The translations under genes and the position numbers were made by a program. A stretch of 48,253 bases of DNA from NCBI RefSeq assembly GCF_028714215.1, contig NZ_JAQTMS010000040.1, positions 1 to 48,253 of the forward strand, read 5' to 3'. The DNA is from Rhodoferax sp. (GTDB lineage: Bacteria > Pseudomonadota > Gammaproteobacteria > Burkholderiales > Burkholderiaceae_C). The notes below the pieces were generated by a model. The model searched no databases. It was not told where the DNA came from and saw only the letters and a list, made by a program, of their open reading frames with translations. This document shows positions 25,016-33,759 of this stretch, piece by piece; the first letter of the stretch is position 1, and every line of letters starts with the position of its first letter.

Positions 25016-25597
25016 ATGAACCCTCCCCACGTGTTGTTGCTGCCGGGTTGGCAAGACTCCGGTCCCGAGCACTGGCAGAGCCGCTGGGAAACCCTGCATG
25101 GCTATCAGCGCGTCACGCAGCACGACTGGATGCGGCCGCTGCGCGGGGACTGGATTGCCCGGCTGGAAGACGTGTTATTGCAGCGCAGCGAACCGGCGCT
25201 TCTGGTGGCCCACAGCTTGGGTTGTCTGCTGGTGGCGGCGTGGGCGGCGCACTCCGGCAATACGCACCTTGTGAAGGGCGCACTGCTGGTGGCCCCCGGC
25301 GATGCCGAACGCGACGAATTGCGTCCGGTCCTGGCCAGTTGGTCGCCCATTCCCTTGCAAGCATTGCCCTTCAAAAGTATTTTGGTTGGCAGCCGCAACG
25401 ATCCCTATTGCACCGCCCAGCGGGCACGCCAGTTCGCCAGTGCCTGGGGCTGCGACTTCATCGACTACGGTGAGCGGGGCCATATCAATGCCGAGTCGGG
25501 CCTGGGCCCCTGGGCCGAGGGGCACACATGGCTGCATCGACTCAACCCGTCGGGGACAACGCCGAAAGCCCATCCCGCAGATATACACGAAGGATAA
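25016..25597 (+). CDS. RBBP9/YdeN-family alpha/beta hydrolase
   Basis: A 193-residue serine hydrolase. It starts MNPPHVLLLPGWQDSGPEHWQSRW. The nucleophile elbow is VAHSLGCLLVAAW (Ser in AHSLG), the acid lies in ILVGSRNDPYC, and the histidine in YGERGHINAESGLGPW. The natural substrate of this family is unknown. It sits between parA and parB with only 3 bp before parB, so it is co-transcribed with them. Confidence 0.85.
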   Translation: MNPPHVLLLPGWQDSGPEHWQSRWETLHGYQRVTQHDWMRPLRGDWIARLEDVLLQRSEPALLVAHSLGCLLVAAWAAHSGNTHLVKGALLVAPGDAERDELRPVLASWSPIPLQALPFKSILVGSRNDPYCTAQRARQFASAWGCDFIDYGERGHINAESGLGPWAEGHTWLHRLNPSGTTPKAHPADIHEG

Positions 25598-25600
25598 AAA

Positions 25601-26542
25601 ATGGTTACCAAATCCCCCAAAGGCCTTGGCCGCGGACTCGAAGCCTTGCTGGGGCCCAAAGTCAATGAGAAAGCGGCGTTCGACGCCTCCGTCGGCAACC
25701 CAGTCAGTCCCGGTTTGCCGGCCTCGCTGTTGCTCTCCGACATGCTGCCGGGCATGTACCAGCCGCGCACCCGGATGGACGAGGGGGCTTTGTACGAGTT
25801 GGCGGAGTCCATCAAGGCCCAGGGCATCTTGCAGCCGATCCTGGTGCGTCAGCTGCAGGACGGCCCGAACCAGGGCAAGTACGAGATCATTGCCGGCGAG
25901 CGGCGTTTCCGTGCCGCCAAATTGGCCGGCCTTGACAGTGTGCCGGTGCTGGTGCGTGACGTCCCCAACGAGGTCGCCGCAGCCATGGCCTTGATCGAGA
26001 ACATTCAACGCGAAGATCTCAACCCCCTGGAAGAAGCCCAAGGTCTGCAACGCCTTATCAAGGAGTTTGGGCTCACTCACGAGCTGGCGGCGCAAGCCGT
26101 GGGGCGTTCCCGCAGTGCGGCCAGCAATTTGCTGCGTCTGCTGAATCTGGCCGATCCGGTGCAAACCATGTTGATGGCGGGCGATCTGGACATGGGCCAC
26201 GCGCGCGCCTTGCTGGCACTGGACCGGGCGACCCAGATCACGGCGGCGAATCAGATCAGTGCCCGGAAATTGTCGGTGCGCGAGGCCGAGAGCCTGGCCA
26301 AAAAACTCGGCGCCGAATTCACGCTGACCTCGGTCAAACCGAAGAAGGAAAAATCGCGTGACATGAAACGGGTCGAGGAAGAACTGTCGGACCTGCTGGC
26401 CGCCGAGGTCGAGGTGCGGGTCAAAAAGCGCGTCAAGCGCGCCGGTCGGCTGGAAGAAATGGGCGAACTCAGCATCCACTTTGGCTCGCTCGATGAGCTC
26501 AACGGGCTGATTGACAAGCTCACGCGCAGCGCTACGCGCTGA
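25601..26542 (+). CDS. parB: chromosome partitioning CTPase ParB (Spo0J)
   Basis: A 313-residue centromere-binding protein. The N-terminal KGLGRGLEALLG contains the arginine-rich ParA-stimulating segment. It is followed by the ParB/Srx CTP-binding domain with GERRFRAAKLAGL and ENIQREDLNPLEEAQG, the helix-turn-helix THELAAQAVGRSRSAASNLLRLL that reads parS, and a C-terminal dimerisation domain (GELSIHFGSLDELNGLI). Its binding sites are the three parS copies upstream. It is the last gene of the block and convergent with the FAD-linked oxidase, 20 bp away. Confidence 0.95.
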   Translation: MVTKSPKGLGRGLEALLGPKVNEKAAFDASVGNPVSPGLPASLLLSDMLPGMYQPRTRMDEGALYELAESIKAQGILQPILVRQLQDGPNQGKYEIIAGERRFRAAKLAGLDSVPVLVRDVPNEVAAAMALIENIQREDLNPLEEAQGLQRLIKEFGLTHELAAQAVGRSRSAASNLLRLLNLADPVQTMLMAGDLDMGHARALLALDRATQITAANQISARKLSVREAESLAKKLGAEFTLTSVKPKKEKSRDMKRVEEELSDLLAAEVEVRVKKRVKRAGRLEEMGELSIHFGSLDELNGLIDKLTRSATR

Positions 26543-26562
26543 AGCGCCACGGGCGCAAGATA

Positions 26563-27987
26563 TCAGAGCGTAAAAATCTTGCCCGGATTCATGATGTTTT
26601 TCGGGTCCAGTGCGCGTTTGATGGTGCGCATCATGTTGACCGCCGGCAGGCCCGTCTCGGACAGCAGGAAATCCATCTTGTGCAGGCCGACGCCGTGCTC
26701 GCCGGAGCAGGTTCCTTCCAGGCGCAGGGCGCGCTCGACCAGGGCATGGTTGAGTTTTTCGGCGCGCTGGCGCTCCTCCGGCTTGTCGGGGTCTATCAGA
26801 TAGCCGAAGTGGAAATTGCCGTCGCCGACGTGGCCGACCAGAAAGTACGGGATACCGCTGGCGTCGGCTTCCGCCACCGAGTCCAGCAGACAGTCGGCCA
26901 GGCGGGAAATCGGGACGCAGGTGTCGGTTGAAATGGCGCGGCAACCGGGCTTGGACTGAATGGCGGCAAAGTAGGCGTTGTGCCTGGCAGTCCACAGACG
27001 GGTACGCTCTTCCGGCGTGGTGGCCCACTCGAACGCGGTGCCGCCGAACTCAGCGGCGATTTCCTGCACCGCCTCGGCCTGTTCCTTGACGCCGCTGGGC
27101 GAGCCATGGAACTCCATCAACAGCAGCGGTTCTTCCCGCAGACTCAACTTGGCGTAGCCATTGACCATGCGCACGGTTTTGCCGTCCAGCAGTTCCACGC
27201 GCGCAATCGGTATCCCCAGCTGGATGATCTGGATCGTGGTGCGCACCGCCGCTTCTATGCTGGGAAAGGAACAGATCGCCGCCGAGATTGCTTCCGGCAG
27301 CGGGTAGAGTTTGACCGTCACCTCGGTGATCACGCCCAGCGTCCCTTCGCTACCGACCAGCAGCCGCGTCAAGTCATAGCCGGCACTGCTTTTTTTGGCC
27401 CGGGTGCCGGTGCGGATGACGTCGCCGCTGGCGCTCACCAGTTCCAGCGCCAGCACGTTTTCGCGCATGGTGCCGTAACGGACCGCGTTGGTGCCGCTGG
27501 CGCGGGTGGCGCTCATGCCGCCCAGCGTGGCATCGGCGCCGGGGTCAATCGGGAAGAACAGGCCGGTACTCTTGACCGCTTCATTGAGCTGCTTGCGCGT
27601 CACGCCGGGCTGCACCGTGACGGTCAGGTCTTCGGCGTTGATGGCCAGTACCTGGTTCATGCGACTGACGTCCAGGCTGATGCCCCCCTGCACCGCCAGC
27701 AGATGGCCCTCAAGAGAGGTGCCAACGCCAAAAGGAATCACCGGTACGCTGAACTGGCTGGCCAGTTTCACGGCGTCGACAACGTCCTGCGTGCTCTCGG
27801 CAAAGACCACGGCGGCCGGCGGCGGCGCCTCGAAAGACGACTCGTCGCGCCCGTGCTGCTCACGCACCACCAGGGCGGTCGAGCACTGCTCGGCAAAACG
27901 AGTCTTGAGCGCGTCCAGCAGCGCCAGCGGCACCTCGCGCTGCTGGATGTGGGGGGTCAGGTCGGCGGGCTGGGGCAAGGAGTTCAC
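26563..27987 (-). CDS. FAD-linked 2-hydroxyacid oxidase/dehydrogenase (GlcD / D-lactate dehydrogenase-like)
   Basis: A 474-residue flavoprotein of the PCMH/VAO type. The FAD-binding part carries VIPFGVGTSLEGH, VTVQPGVTRKQL, PIDPGADATLGGMSATRASG and LVGSEGTLGVITEVTVKL. The C-terminal substrate cap has GHVGDGNFHFGYLID and TCSGEHGVGLHKMDFL. Members oxidise D-lactate, glycolate or other D-2-hydroxyacids and pass electrons to cytochrome c or quinone. It has no GlcE/GlcF partners nearby, which favours a single-subunit D-lactate dehydrogenase type. Single gene. Confidence 0.86.
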   Translation of the reverse strand: MNSLPQPADLTPHIQQREVPLALLDALKTRFAEQCSTALVVREQHGRDESSFEAPPPAAVVFAESTQDVVDAVKLASQFSVPVIPFGVGTSLEGHLLAVQGGISLDVSRMNQVLAINAEDLTVTVQPGVTRKQLNEAVKSTGLFFPIDPGADATLGGMSATRASGTNAVRYGTMRENVLALELVSASGDVIRTGTRAKKSSAGYDLTRLLVGSEGTLGVITEVTVKLYPLPEAISAAICSFPSIEAAVRTTIQIIQLGIPIARVELLDGKTVRMVNGYAKLSLREEPLLLMEFHGSPSGVKEQAEAVQEIAAEFGGTAFEWATTPEERTRLWTARHNAYFAAIQSKPGCRAISTDTCVPISRLADCLLDSVAEADASGIPYFLVGHVGDGNFHFGYLIDPDKPEERQRAEKLNHALVERALRLEGTCSGEHGVGLHKMDFLLSETGLPAVNMMRTIKRALDPKNIMNPGKIFTL

Positions 27988-28056
27988 GGGTTGGTCCTGT
28001 CAAATCGGTTGAGTCTGTATTTTGCTGCAACAATAGCACCGATCAAGGAGACCTTC

Positions 28057-28635
28057 ATGGGACAACGGCTGACTCAAATCGCTACCCGCACCGGCGACAA
28101 CGGCACCACCGGTCTGGGCGACAACACGCGCGTCTCCAAGGACAGCTTGCGGGTGCACGCCATGGGCGAGGTCGACGAGCTCAATTCCAACCTGGGCGTT
28201 CTCTTGTGCGAAGAGCTGCCAACCGCTGTGCGCGCCCTGCTGGTCGAGATGCAGCACCAGCTTTTCAACCTGGGCGGCGAGTTGTCGATTCCCGGCTTTG
28301 AGTTGCTGAAACCCGAGGCCGTGCTGGCGCTGGACGCTGCCCTGGCGCAGCACAACGCAAAACTGCCGCGCCTGCAGGAGTTCATTCTGCCGGCCGGCAC
28401 GCGCGCCGCGGCGCTGGCCCATGTCTGTCGCACCGTGGCCCGCCGTGCCGAGCGTGCCGTGGTGGCGCTGGAAGGCCAGGAGCCCCTCAAGGACACGCCG
28501 CGCCAGTACCTGAACCGGCTGTCGGACCTGCTGTTCGTGCTGGCCCGCGTGCTGAACCGTTACCGCGTTGATGGCACGGTGGGCGATGACGTGTACTGGA
28601 AAAGCCAGCGCCTGGCGCAATCGGCGACGGAGTGA
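28057..28635 (+). CDS. PduO-type cob(I)alamin adenosyltransferase
   Basis: A 192-residue enzyme that makes adenosylcobalamin from ATP and cob(I)alamin. It has TRTGDNGTTGLGDNTRVSKDS (ATP-binding segment), AMGEVDELNSNLG, EFILPAGTRAAALAHVCRTVARRAE and QYLNRLSDLLFVLAR, in the usual order. The start is the ATG at 28057 with AAGGAGA upstream; the longer antisense-overlapping ORF is not real. No cobalamin-dependent enzyme is adjacent. It is divergent from the FAD-linked oxidase. Confidence 0.9.
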   Translation: MGQRLTQIATRTGDNGTTGLGDNTRVSKDSLRVHAMGEVDELNSNLGVLLCEELPTAVRALLVEMQHQLFNLGGELSIPGFELLKPEAVLALDAALAQHNAKLPRLQEFILPAGTRAAALAHVCRTVARRAERAVVALEGQEPLKDTPRQYLNRLSDLLFVLARVLNRYRVDGTVGDDVYWKSQRLAQSATE

Positions 28636-28712
28636 GCGGTTGCTCTCTCAAAAATCTTTGACTGAATTGGCTGGACGAAGTTAGAAAATCTGGTTGCCGC
28701 CCAGACCAGGCG

Positions 28713-29135
28713 CTAACGCGGCGCCAAGATCGCCATCGTGATGCGTGACACGCAAGTTAATTCGCCGGCGTCGTTGTGCAGGTCGATCTGCCAGACCTGG
28801 GTCGTGCGACCCAGGTGCACCGGGCGCGCGGTACCGGTCACCCAGCCGCTGGTCGTGCCTTTGATGTGGTTGGCGTTGATGTCCAGTCCCACCGCCCGGT
28901 AGCCTGGCGGGCTGGAGAAGGCGGCACCGCAGGAGCCCAGGGTTTCGGCCAACACCACGCTGACACCGCCGTGCAGCAAGCCGTAAGGCTGCTGGGTGCG
29001 CGGATCGACCGGCACGCGGGCGCTGATGAAGTCATCACCCACTTCCAGAAACTCGATGCCCAGATGGGCCACCGTGGTGTTGACGTGAACAGCGGTGAGT
29101 ACTTCCACCGAAACCGGTATTTTCCAGATGCGCAT
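28713..29135 (-). CDS. hot-dog thioesterase (PaaI/MenI-like)
   Basis: A 140-residue acyl-CoA thioesterase. YGLLHGGVSVVLAETLGSCGA contains the HGG and catalytic Glu of the 4HBT-II group, and GLDINANHIKGTTSGWVTG follows. Start MRIWK at 29135 has GGAG five bases upstream and is preferred over the ATG at 29180. It could release a CoA thioester, for example an aryl- or naphthoyl-CoA-like product. It lies 109 bp downstream of fahA on the same strand and may be part of that transcript. Confidence 0.82.
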   Translation of the reverse strand: MRIWKIPVSVEVLTAVHVNTTVAHLGIEFLEVGDDFISARVPVDPRTQQPYGLLHGGVSVVLAETLGSCGAAFSSPPGYRAVGLDINANHIKGTTSGWVTGTARPVHLGRTTQVWQIDLHNDAGELTCVSRITMAILAPR

Positions 29136-29244
29136 CAAGGCTCCAAATCGATAGGTGCTGGCAACTATAAACAGAAGCACCCACCGGAGCCTGTCAAACG
29201 GGTGTCAGCAGCGATTGTCCTGACGTTGAAGGCCGGATCGCAGC

Positions 29245-30591
29245 TCAGGCGCCCAGGGCTGGCAGCACCTCGCCGCGGCATTCGCCGAAGCCAATGCGCA
29301 CACGGCCCGGCGCCTCGCACCAGCCGCGCAGGATGACAGCATCACCATCCTGCAAAAACGCCCGCTGCTCGGTGACGCCATCGGCGTGCGTCAGGGTGAG
29401 GGGTTCCCGGCCGCCCTTGGTCAGCTCAACCATGGCGCCGGCCTCCTGCGGCTGGGGACCCGAGATGGTGCCGGTGCCCAACAGATCGCCGGGTTGCAGG
29501 TTGCAGCCACCCACGGTGTGCTGGGTGACCATCTGCGCCAGCGTCCAGTATTGGTGGCGAAAACTGGTGTGCGACACGCGCGTGCCGGGCTGTCCCTTGC
29601 TGCGTTGCCGCGCGGTCTGGAGCAGCACTTCGAGCCGCACATCCAGCACGCCCTGGGCACGGTTGCCGGCACTCTCCAGATAGGCCAGTGGCTGGGGTTC
29701 GTCGGCCGGTCGCTCGAACGGCAGCCGGAACGGCGCGAGCGCCTCCAGGCTGACCAGCCAGGGCGACACGCTGGTGGCGAAGTTCTTGCCCAGAAAAGGA
29801 CCCAGCGGCGCCATTTCCCAGAACTGGATATCACGCGCCGACCAGTCGTTGAGCAGACACAGACCGAAGATGTGTGACTCGGCTTGCGCCAGCGCAATCG
29901 GTTCGCCCAAAGCATTGCCCTGGCCGATGCAGATACCCAACTCGAGTTCATAGTCCAGCCGTGCGCAGGGGCCGTAAACAGGAGTCGACGCGCCCGCAGG
30001 CATGAACTGGCCCATCGGACGCCGAAATCTCTGGCCACTGACGACGATGCTGGAGGCGCGGCCGTGATAGGCAATCGGCAGCCATTGAAAGTTGGGCGTC
30101 AGGGGCGGCGCATCCGGCCGCGCGATGCGCCCGACGTTGCGCGCGTGGTGAATCGAGGTATAGAAATCGGTGTAGTCGCCAATGGCCATGGGCACGGCGT
30201 ATTCCACCGCGTCCTGCGGCAGCAGGCAGGCCCGGACCGCGGCCACCGATGTGCCGGGGGCGCTGCTTTGCAGCAGCCCAAACAAGGCGTGGCGCAAGGC
30301 TTGCCAGGCCGCTGGGCCTAGCGCCAGGAAGCCGTTCAGCACCGCTTGGGCGCACGCACCGGCCGCTTGCGCCGCCAACCCTTGCAGGCACGCGGTACCG
30401 CTCAAGGCCGCCAGGTCCAGCACCTGATCGCCAATGGCGACACCGCCACGAAAAGATTCGTCGCTGCCGCTGCGCCGAAATACCGCGAGCGGCAGATTCT
30501 GGATCGGGAAGTCCGTGTCGGTGGCCGATGGCAGCCAACTCCGGGTGGCGGGATCGTGGGTGTGGTTGAGTTGCATGGTGGGGTCAATCAA
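29245..30591 (-). CDS. fahA: fumarylacetoacetase
   Basis: A 448-residue enzyme that splits fumarylacetoacetate into fumarate and acetoacetate, the last step of homogentisate breakdown. Signature stretches are IGDYTDFYTSIHHARNVG (metal and catalytic His), YHGRASSIVVSG, DYELELGICIG, NDWSARDIQFWEMAPLGPFLGKNF and GDLLGTGTISGP. Full length. It is the last of a minus-strand series tetR-ABC transporter-cyclase-fahA. The neighbouring divergent acetoacetyl-CoA synthetase would use its product. Homogentisate dioxygenase and maleylacetoacetate isomerase are not in the window. The ATG at 30576 (MQLNHTH) is an alternative start. Confidence 0.92.
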   Translation of the reverse strand: MIDPTMQLNHTHDPATRSWLPSATDTDFPIQNLPLAVFRRSGSDESFRGGVAIGDQVLDLAALSGTACLQGLAAQAAGACAQAVLNGFLALGPAAWQALRHALFGLLQSSAPGTSVAAVRACLLPQDAVEYAVPMAIGDYTDFYTSIHHARNVGRIARPDAPPLTPNFQWLPIAYHGRASSIVVSGQRFRRPMGQFMPAGASTPVYGPCARLDYELELGICIGQGNALGEPIALAQAESHIFGLCLLNDWSARDIQFWEMAPLGPFLGKNFATSVSPWLVSLEALAPFRLPFERPADEPQPLAYLESAGNRAQGVLDVRLEVLLQTARQRSKGQPGTRVSHTSFRHQYWTLAQMVTQHTVGGCNLQPGDLLGTGTISGPQPQEAGAMVELTKGGREPLTLTHADGVTEQRAFLQDGDAVILRGWCEAPGRVRIGFGECRGEVLPALGA

Positions 30592-30618
30592 ACTTGTGGG
30601 ACTTGACAGGGCCTGGGC

Positions 30619-31425
30619 TCAGGCGCCGGCCGTCAGTCGCTCGTCAAAGATCGCTACGGCGCGGGTCCAGCCGGCCGAGGCGCGACGAACCTTGTGCGGG
30701 AAGCACGAAATGTAAAAACCGGTGGCCGGTAAGCATTCGAGGTTGTGCAGTTTTTCCAGATGGCAGTAGCCGATATCGCGCCCGGCCTTGTGGCCCTCCC
30801 AGATGAGTGCGGCGTTCCGGGTTTCGGCGTATTTTTTGGCGGTGTGTACGAACGGTGCGTCCCAGCTCCAGGCGTCAGTGCCGGTCAGGCGCACGCCTTG
30901 CGCCAGCAGGTACATGGTGGCTTCATAGCCCATGCCGCAACCGGATGACACGTAATCCGGCTGGCCATAGCGGGCACCGGCGCGCGTGTTGACGACCACA
31001 ATCTCCAGCGGCGACAGCCTGTGGTCTATGCGCTTGAGCTCGGCTTCGACATCGGCGGCGGTGACCACATAACCATCCGGCAATTGACTGAAATCGAGCT
31101 TCACGCCAGGCTGGAAACACCACTCCAGCGGCACCTCGTCGATTGCCAGGGAGGGCGTCTTCGCGCCCAGCGCCTTGCCCATCGTGCTGTGAAAGTGGTA
31201 CGGCGCGTCGAGGTGCGTGCCATTGTGGGTGGACAGGCTTACCCGCTCCACCGCCCAGCCTTCGCCATCGGGCAGGTCTTGCTTGGCCAGGCCGGGGAAG
31301 AAGGGCGCAATCTGGGCAAAGCTGTCCTGGTGAGTGAAGTACTCGATTTTGGGCTCCAGACCCGGCGGATCCGAGGCGACGTCGTTTTCCAGAAAAATCG
31401 ACAAGTCTACAAATTTGCGTGTCAT
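30619..31425 (-). CDS. cyclase / kynurenine-formamidase-like metal hydrolase
   Basis: A 268-residue member of the cyclase (COG1878) family, which includes bacterial kynurenine formamidase and isatin hydrolase. It keeps the metal-binding STHNGTHLDAPYHFHS motif near residue 65 and later VVVNTRAG and LTGTDAWSWD segments. These enzymes hydrolyse amides, lactams or lactones using Mn or Zn. Placed between an ABC importer and fumarylacetoacetase it probably opens or deacylates the imported compound. The exact substrate is unknown. It starts 13 bp after the last permease. Confidence 0.82.
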   Translation of the reverse strand: MTRKFVDLSIFLENDVASDPPGLEPKIEYFTHQDSFAQIAPFFPGLAKQDLPDGEGWAVERVSLSTHNGTHLDAPYHFHSTMGKALGAKTPSLAIDEVPLEWCFQPGVKLDFSQLPDGYVVTAADVEAELKRIDHRLSPLEIVVVNTRAGARYGQPDYVSSGCGMGYEATMYLLAQGVRLTGTDAWSWDAPFVHTAKKYAETRNAALIWEGHKAGRDIGYCHLEKLHNLECLPATGFYISCFPHKVRRASAGWTRAVAIFDERLTAGA

Positions 31426-31437
31426 AGGGGGTTCCCT

Positions 31438-32202
31438 TCAAGGCATTTGCCACTTCAATAATTTCTTTTCAGCCTGGCGCAGCAGTGCATTGCTGACAAA
31501 GCCGATCGCCCCCAGCAGCAGCACGCCAGCGAACAGCTCGCTGGCACGAAACGAGCGCGCCGCCAGCAGAATAGCCTGACCCAGCCCGGCTTGCGAGGCA
31601 ATCATTTCGCCCACGACGGCCACAATCAGGGCGACCGTCAGCGACAGCCGCATGCCAGCCAAAATGTCCGGCAGGGCGTTGGGCAAGCCGATTTTGAAAA
31701 CGAAGGCCAGGCGTGACAGCTGCAGCGCCTGGCTCACTTCCCTCAGCCGCACATGCGTGGCGCCAAAGCCATGCACGGTGGCCAGCAGCACCGGCCACAT
31801 GGCGCCAAAAGCCACTACAAACAACACCATGCCGGCGCTCAAGCCGAAGATCGCAATCGCCAGCGGCATCAGGGCCGAGGCCGGCAATGGACGAAGGAAC
31901 TCCAGCGTCGGCCCGATCCAGACCCGTGCCAGGGCGGAGCTACCGATCAGCGCACCCAGCGCCACCCCCAATAGCGAGGCCAGGCCCCAGCCCAGCCCCA
32001 TGCGCAGGATGGTGGCTTGCGTGAAGTCAAGCAATTCTCCCCGGGTGAAGCCCTCCAGCAAACTCGCCAGTGTGGCTTGCGGCGTCGGCAAAAAAACCTT
32101 GCTGATCCACTGCTGATGGCTGACCAGCCACCAGAGGCCGATCAGCGCCAGCAGCAGCAACAGCGACTCAGACCAGGCCAGGATTTTGAAACAAGCCTTC
32201 AT
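31438..32202 (-). CDS. ABC transporter permease, NitT/TauT (SsuC-like), second
   Basis: A 254-residue inner-membrane permease with about six spans. ILRMGLGWGLASLLGVALGALIG and the EAA-type cytoplasmic loop (LRLSRLAFVFKIGLPNALPDILAGMR) are as in TauC/SsuC. It pairs with the permease at 32199, with which it overlaps by 4 bp, to form the transmembrane channel. Confidence 0.87.
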   Translation of the reverse strand: MKACFKILAWSESLLLLLALIGLWWLVSHQQWISKVFLPTPQATLASLLEGFTRGELLDFTQATILRMGLGWGLASLLGVALGALIGSSALARVWIGPTLEFLRPLPASALMPLAIAIFGLSAGMVLFVVAFGAMWPVLLATVHGFGATHVRLREVSQALQLSRLAFVFKIGLPNALPDILAGMRLSLTVALIVAVVGEMIASQAGLGQAILLAARSFRASELFAGVLLLGAIGFVSNALLRQAEKKLLKWQMP

Positions 32203-32975
32203 GGCGGAGGACCCTCCGGCACGTCGCCCATTTTGTAGGCAACCCAGCGCTGCAGGGCCAGCGCAGCGGCGTTGATGGCGTAGCCCACCAACCCGATCCA
32301 GAACAGCCAGGCCAGCATCAATTCGGGCGCCAGGCTTTGCTGTGCAATCATCAGCGCGTAGCCCATGCCGCTGGGATTGGCGGCAATCTCCACCGTGACC
32401 GCGACCACCAGGGCAATTGCCACACCCAGGCGCAGCGCCACGAACAGACGCGGCAGCACCGCCGGCAGCACGATTTTGGTGGTGCGGGCCAGTGGGCTCA
32501 GATTCAGCGCGCTGGCCACTTCCAGCAGGCGCGGCTCCACCTGCTGCACGGCGGCCTGCGTCAACAACAGCAGCGGCCAGAAGGTGGCAAAGGCGACGAT
32601 GCTGATTTCCATGCGAAGACCGAACCCGAACACCAGCATGGCCAGCGGGATCAGTGCCACCGAGGGGATCGGCCGCAGCACTTCAACCGACAGAAAACTG
32701 ATTTCGGCGGCGCGCCGCGACAGCCCTAGCAGCACCCCCAGACCGACACCCAGGACCAGCCCCAGCAGCAGTCCGAGCCCGGCGCTGCCCAGTGTGAAGG
32801 CGGTGGCCTGCGCGATCGAATACTCGCCGGTGGACAGCAAAGCCATGACAAAGGCGCGCAGGGCCAGCGTTGGTGGCGCCACTGCATCGCTGCCTTGACC
32901 GGCGCCGCGGGCATACCACTCCAGCGCCGCCAGCAACAGGGCCGGAAAAGCAAAAGGACGGAGCCGGCGCAACAT
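32199..32975 (-). CDS. ABC transporter permease, NitT/TauT (SsuC-like), first
   Basis: A 258-residue membrane protein homologous to its downstream neighbour. ATAFTLGSAGLGLLLGLVLGVGLGVLLG lies near the N-terminus, and the EAA loop is LARTTKIVLPAVLPRLFVALRLGV. Two different permeases in one operon point to a heterodimeric channel, less common than the single SsuC/TauC. It follows the ATPase gene by 13 bp. Confidence 0.87.
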   Translation of the reverse strand: MLRRLRPFAFPALLLAALEWYARGAGQGSDAVAPPTLALRAFVMALLSTGEYSIAQATAFTLGSAGLGLLLGLVLGVGLGVLLGLSRRAAEISFLSVEVLRPIPSVALIPLAMLVFGFGLRMEISIVAFATFWPLLLLTQAAVQQVEPRLLEVASALNLSPLARTTKIVLPAVLPRLFVALRLGVAIALVVAVTVEIAANPSGMGYALMIAQQSLAPELMLAWLFWIGLVGYAINAAALALQRWVAYKMGDVPEGPPP

Positions 32976-32988
32976 TGCAGATCACCTT

Positions 32989-33759
32989 TCAGGGGTGGCC
33001 CAGAAAGCCATACAGCTCGCGGCGCAAACGCAGGAACTCGGGGTGCTCCTTGGTCAACAGCTGGTCGCGCGGCCGTTCAATCTTCACTTCCACCATGGCT
33101 GCCAGGCTGGGCTTGTCGGGGGTCGGGTTGGCGCGTAGCGCAATCACCCGGTCGCTCAGGTAGATCGCTTCTTCCAGGTCGTGCGTCACGAACAGCACCG
33201 TCAGACCGGTGGTGCGTACCAGGCTGGACAACTCGTCCTGCAGGCTCGCGCGCGTCATGGCATCGAGCGCGCCAAAAGGCTCGTCCATCATCATCAACTC
33301 GGGTTCCTGCGCCAGGCAACGCGCGATCTGCACGCGCTGCTGCATGCCACCCGAAAGCTGGGCCGGGAACCTGGCGGCGTGGGCGGAAAGGCCAACTGTT
33401 GCCAGCACTTTGGCGATGCGCGCGGGCCGCTGGCCGGCCGGCACCTGGGCGGCCTCCAGCGCCAGGGCGATGTTGCCCTGCACGGTGCGCCAGGGCAGCA
33501 AGGCCCGGCCATAGTCCTGGAACACAAAAGCCACTTCACGCGACGGTACGGTGATTGGCTCGCCGCGACGCCGCGCCACGCCGGCGCTGGGCGTGACGAA
33601 GCCGGCGGCGGCGCGCAGCAAGGTGGTCTTGCCGCAGCCGGAGGGACCAATGACGCAGACAAATTCGCCGCGCGCCACGGAGAAACTGGTGGGCGAGAGG
33701 ATCTCGCGCCCACCCAGGTGGATCGCAAGCTGGTCGAATTCAAGCAGTTCCGAGGTCAT
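32989..33759 (-). CDS. ABC transporter ATPase, NitT/TauT (SsuB/TauB-like)
   Basis: A 256-residue nucleotide-binding subunit. Walker A is GPSGCGKTTLLRAAAG, the Q-loop is in VAFVFQDYGRALLPWRTV, the signature is LSGGMQQRVQIARCLA, Walker B is LMMMDEPFGALDAMTR and the switch histidine is in VLFVTHDLEEAIYL. It energises uptake by the two permeases downstream. It overlaps the substrate-binding-protein gene by 4 bp. Confidence 0.9.
   Translation of the reverse strand: MTSELLEFDQLAIHLGGREILSPTSFSVARGEFVCVIGPSGCGKTTLLRAAAGFVTPSAGVARRRGEPITVPSREVAFVFQDYGRALLPWRTVQGNIALALEAAQVPAGQRPARIAKVLATVGLSAHAARFPAQLSGGMQQRVQIARCLAQEPELMMMDEPFGALDAMTRASLQDELSSLVRTTGLTVLFVTHDLEEAIYLSDRVIALRANPTPDKPSLAAMVEVKIERPRDQLLTKEHPEFLRLRRELYGFLGHP

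Noticed and set aside
25175..27028. 617-codon minus-strand open frame covering parB and its neighbours
   Set aside because: It overlaps ParB and hydrolase coding sequence with family motifs on the other frames; no protein-like features of its own.
26980..28056. N-terminal extension of the adenosyltransferase ORF
   Set aside because: Antisense to the FAD-linked oxidase. The conserved adenosyltransferase sequence begins at the ATG at 28057, which has its own ribosome-binding site.
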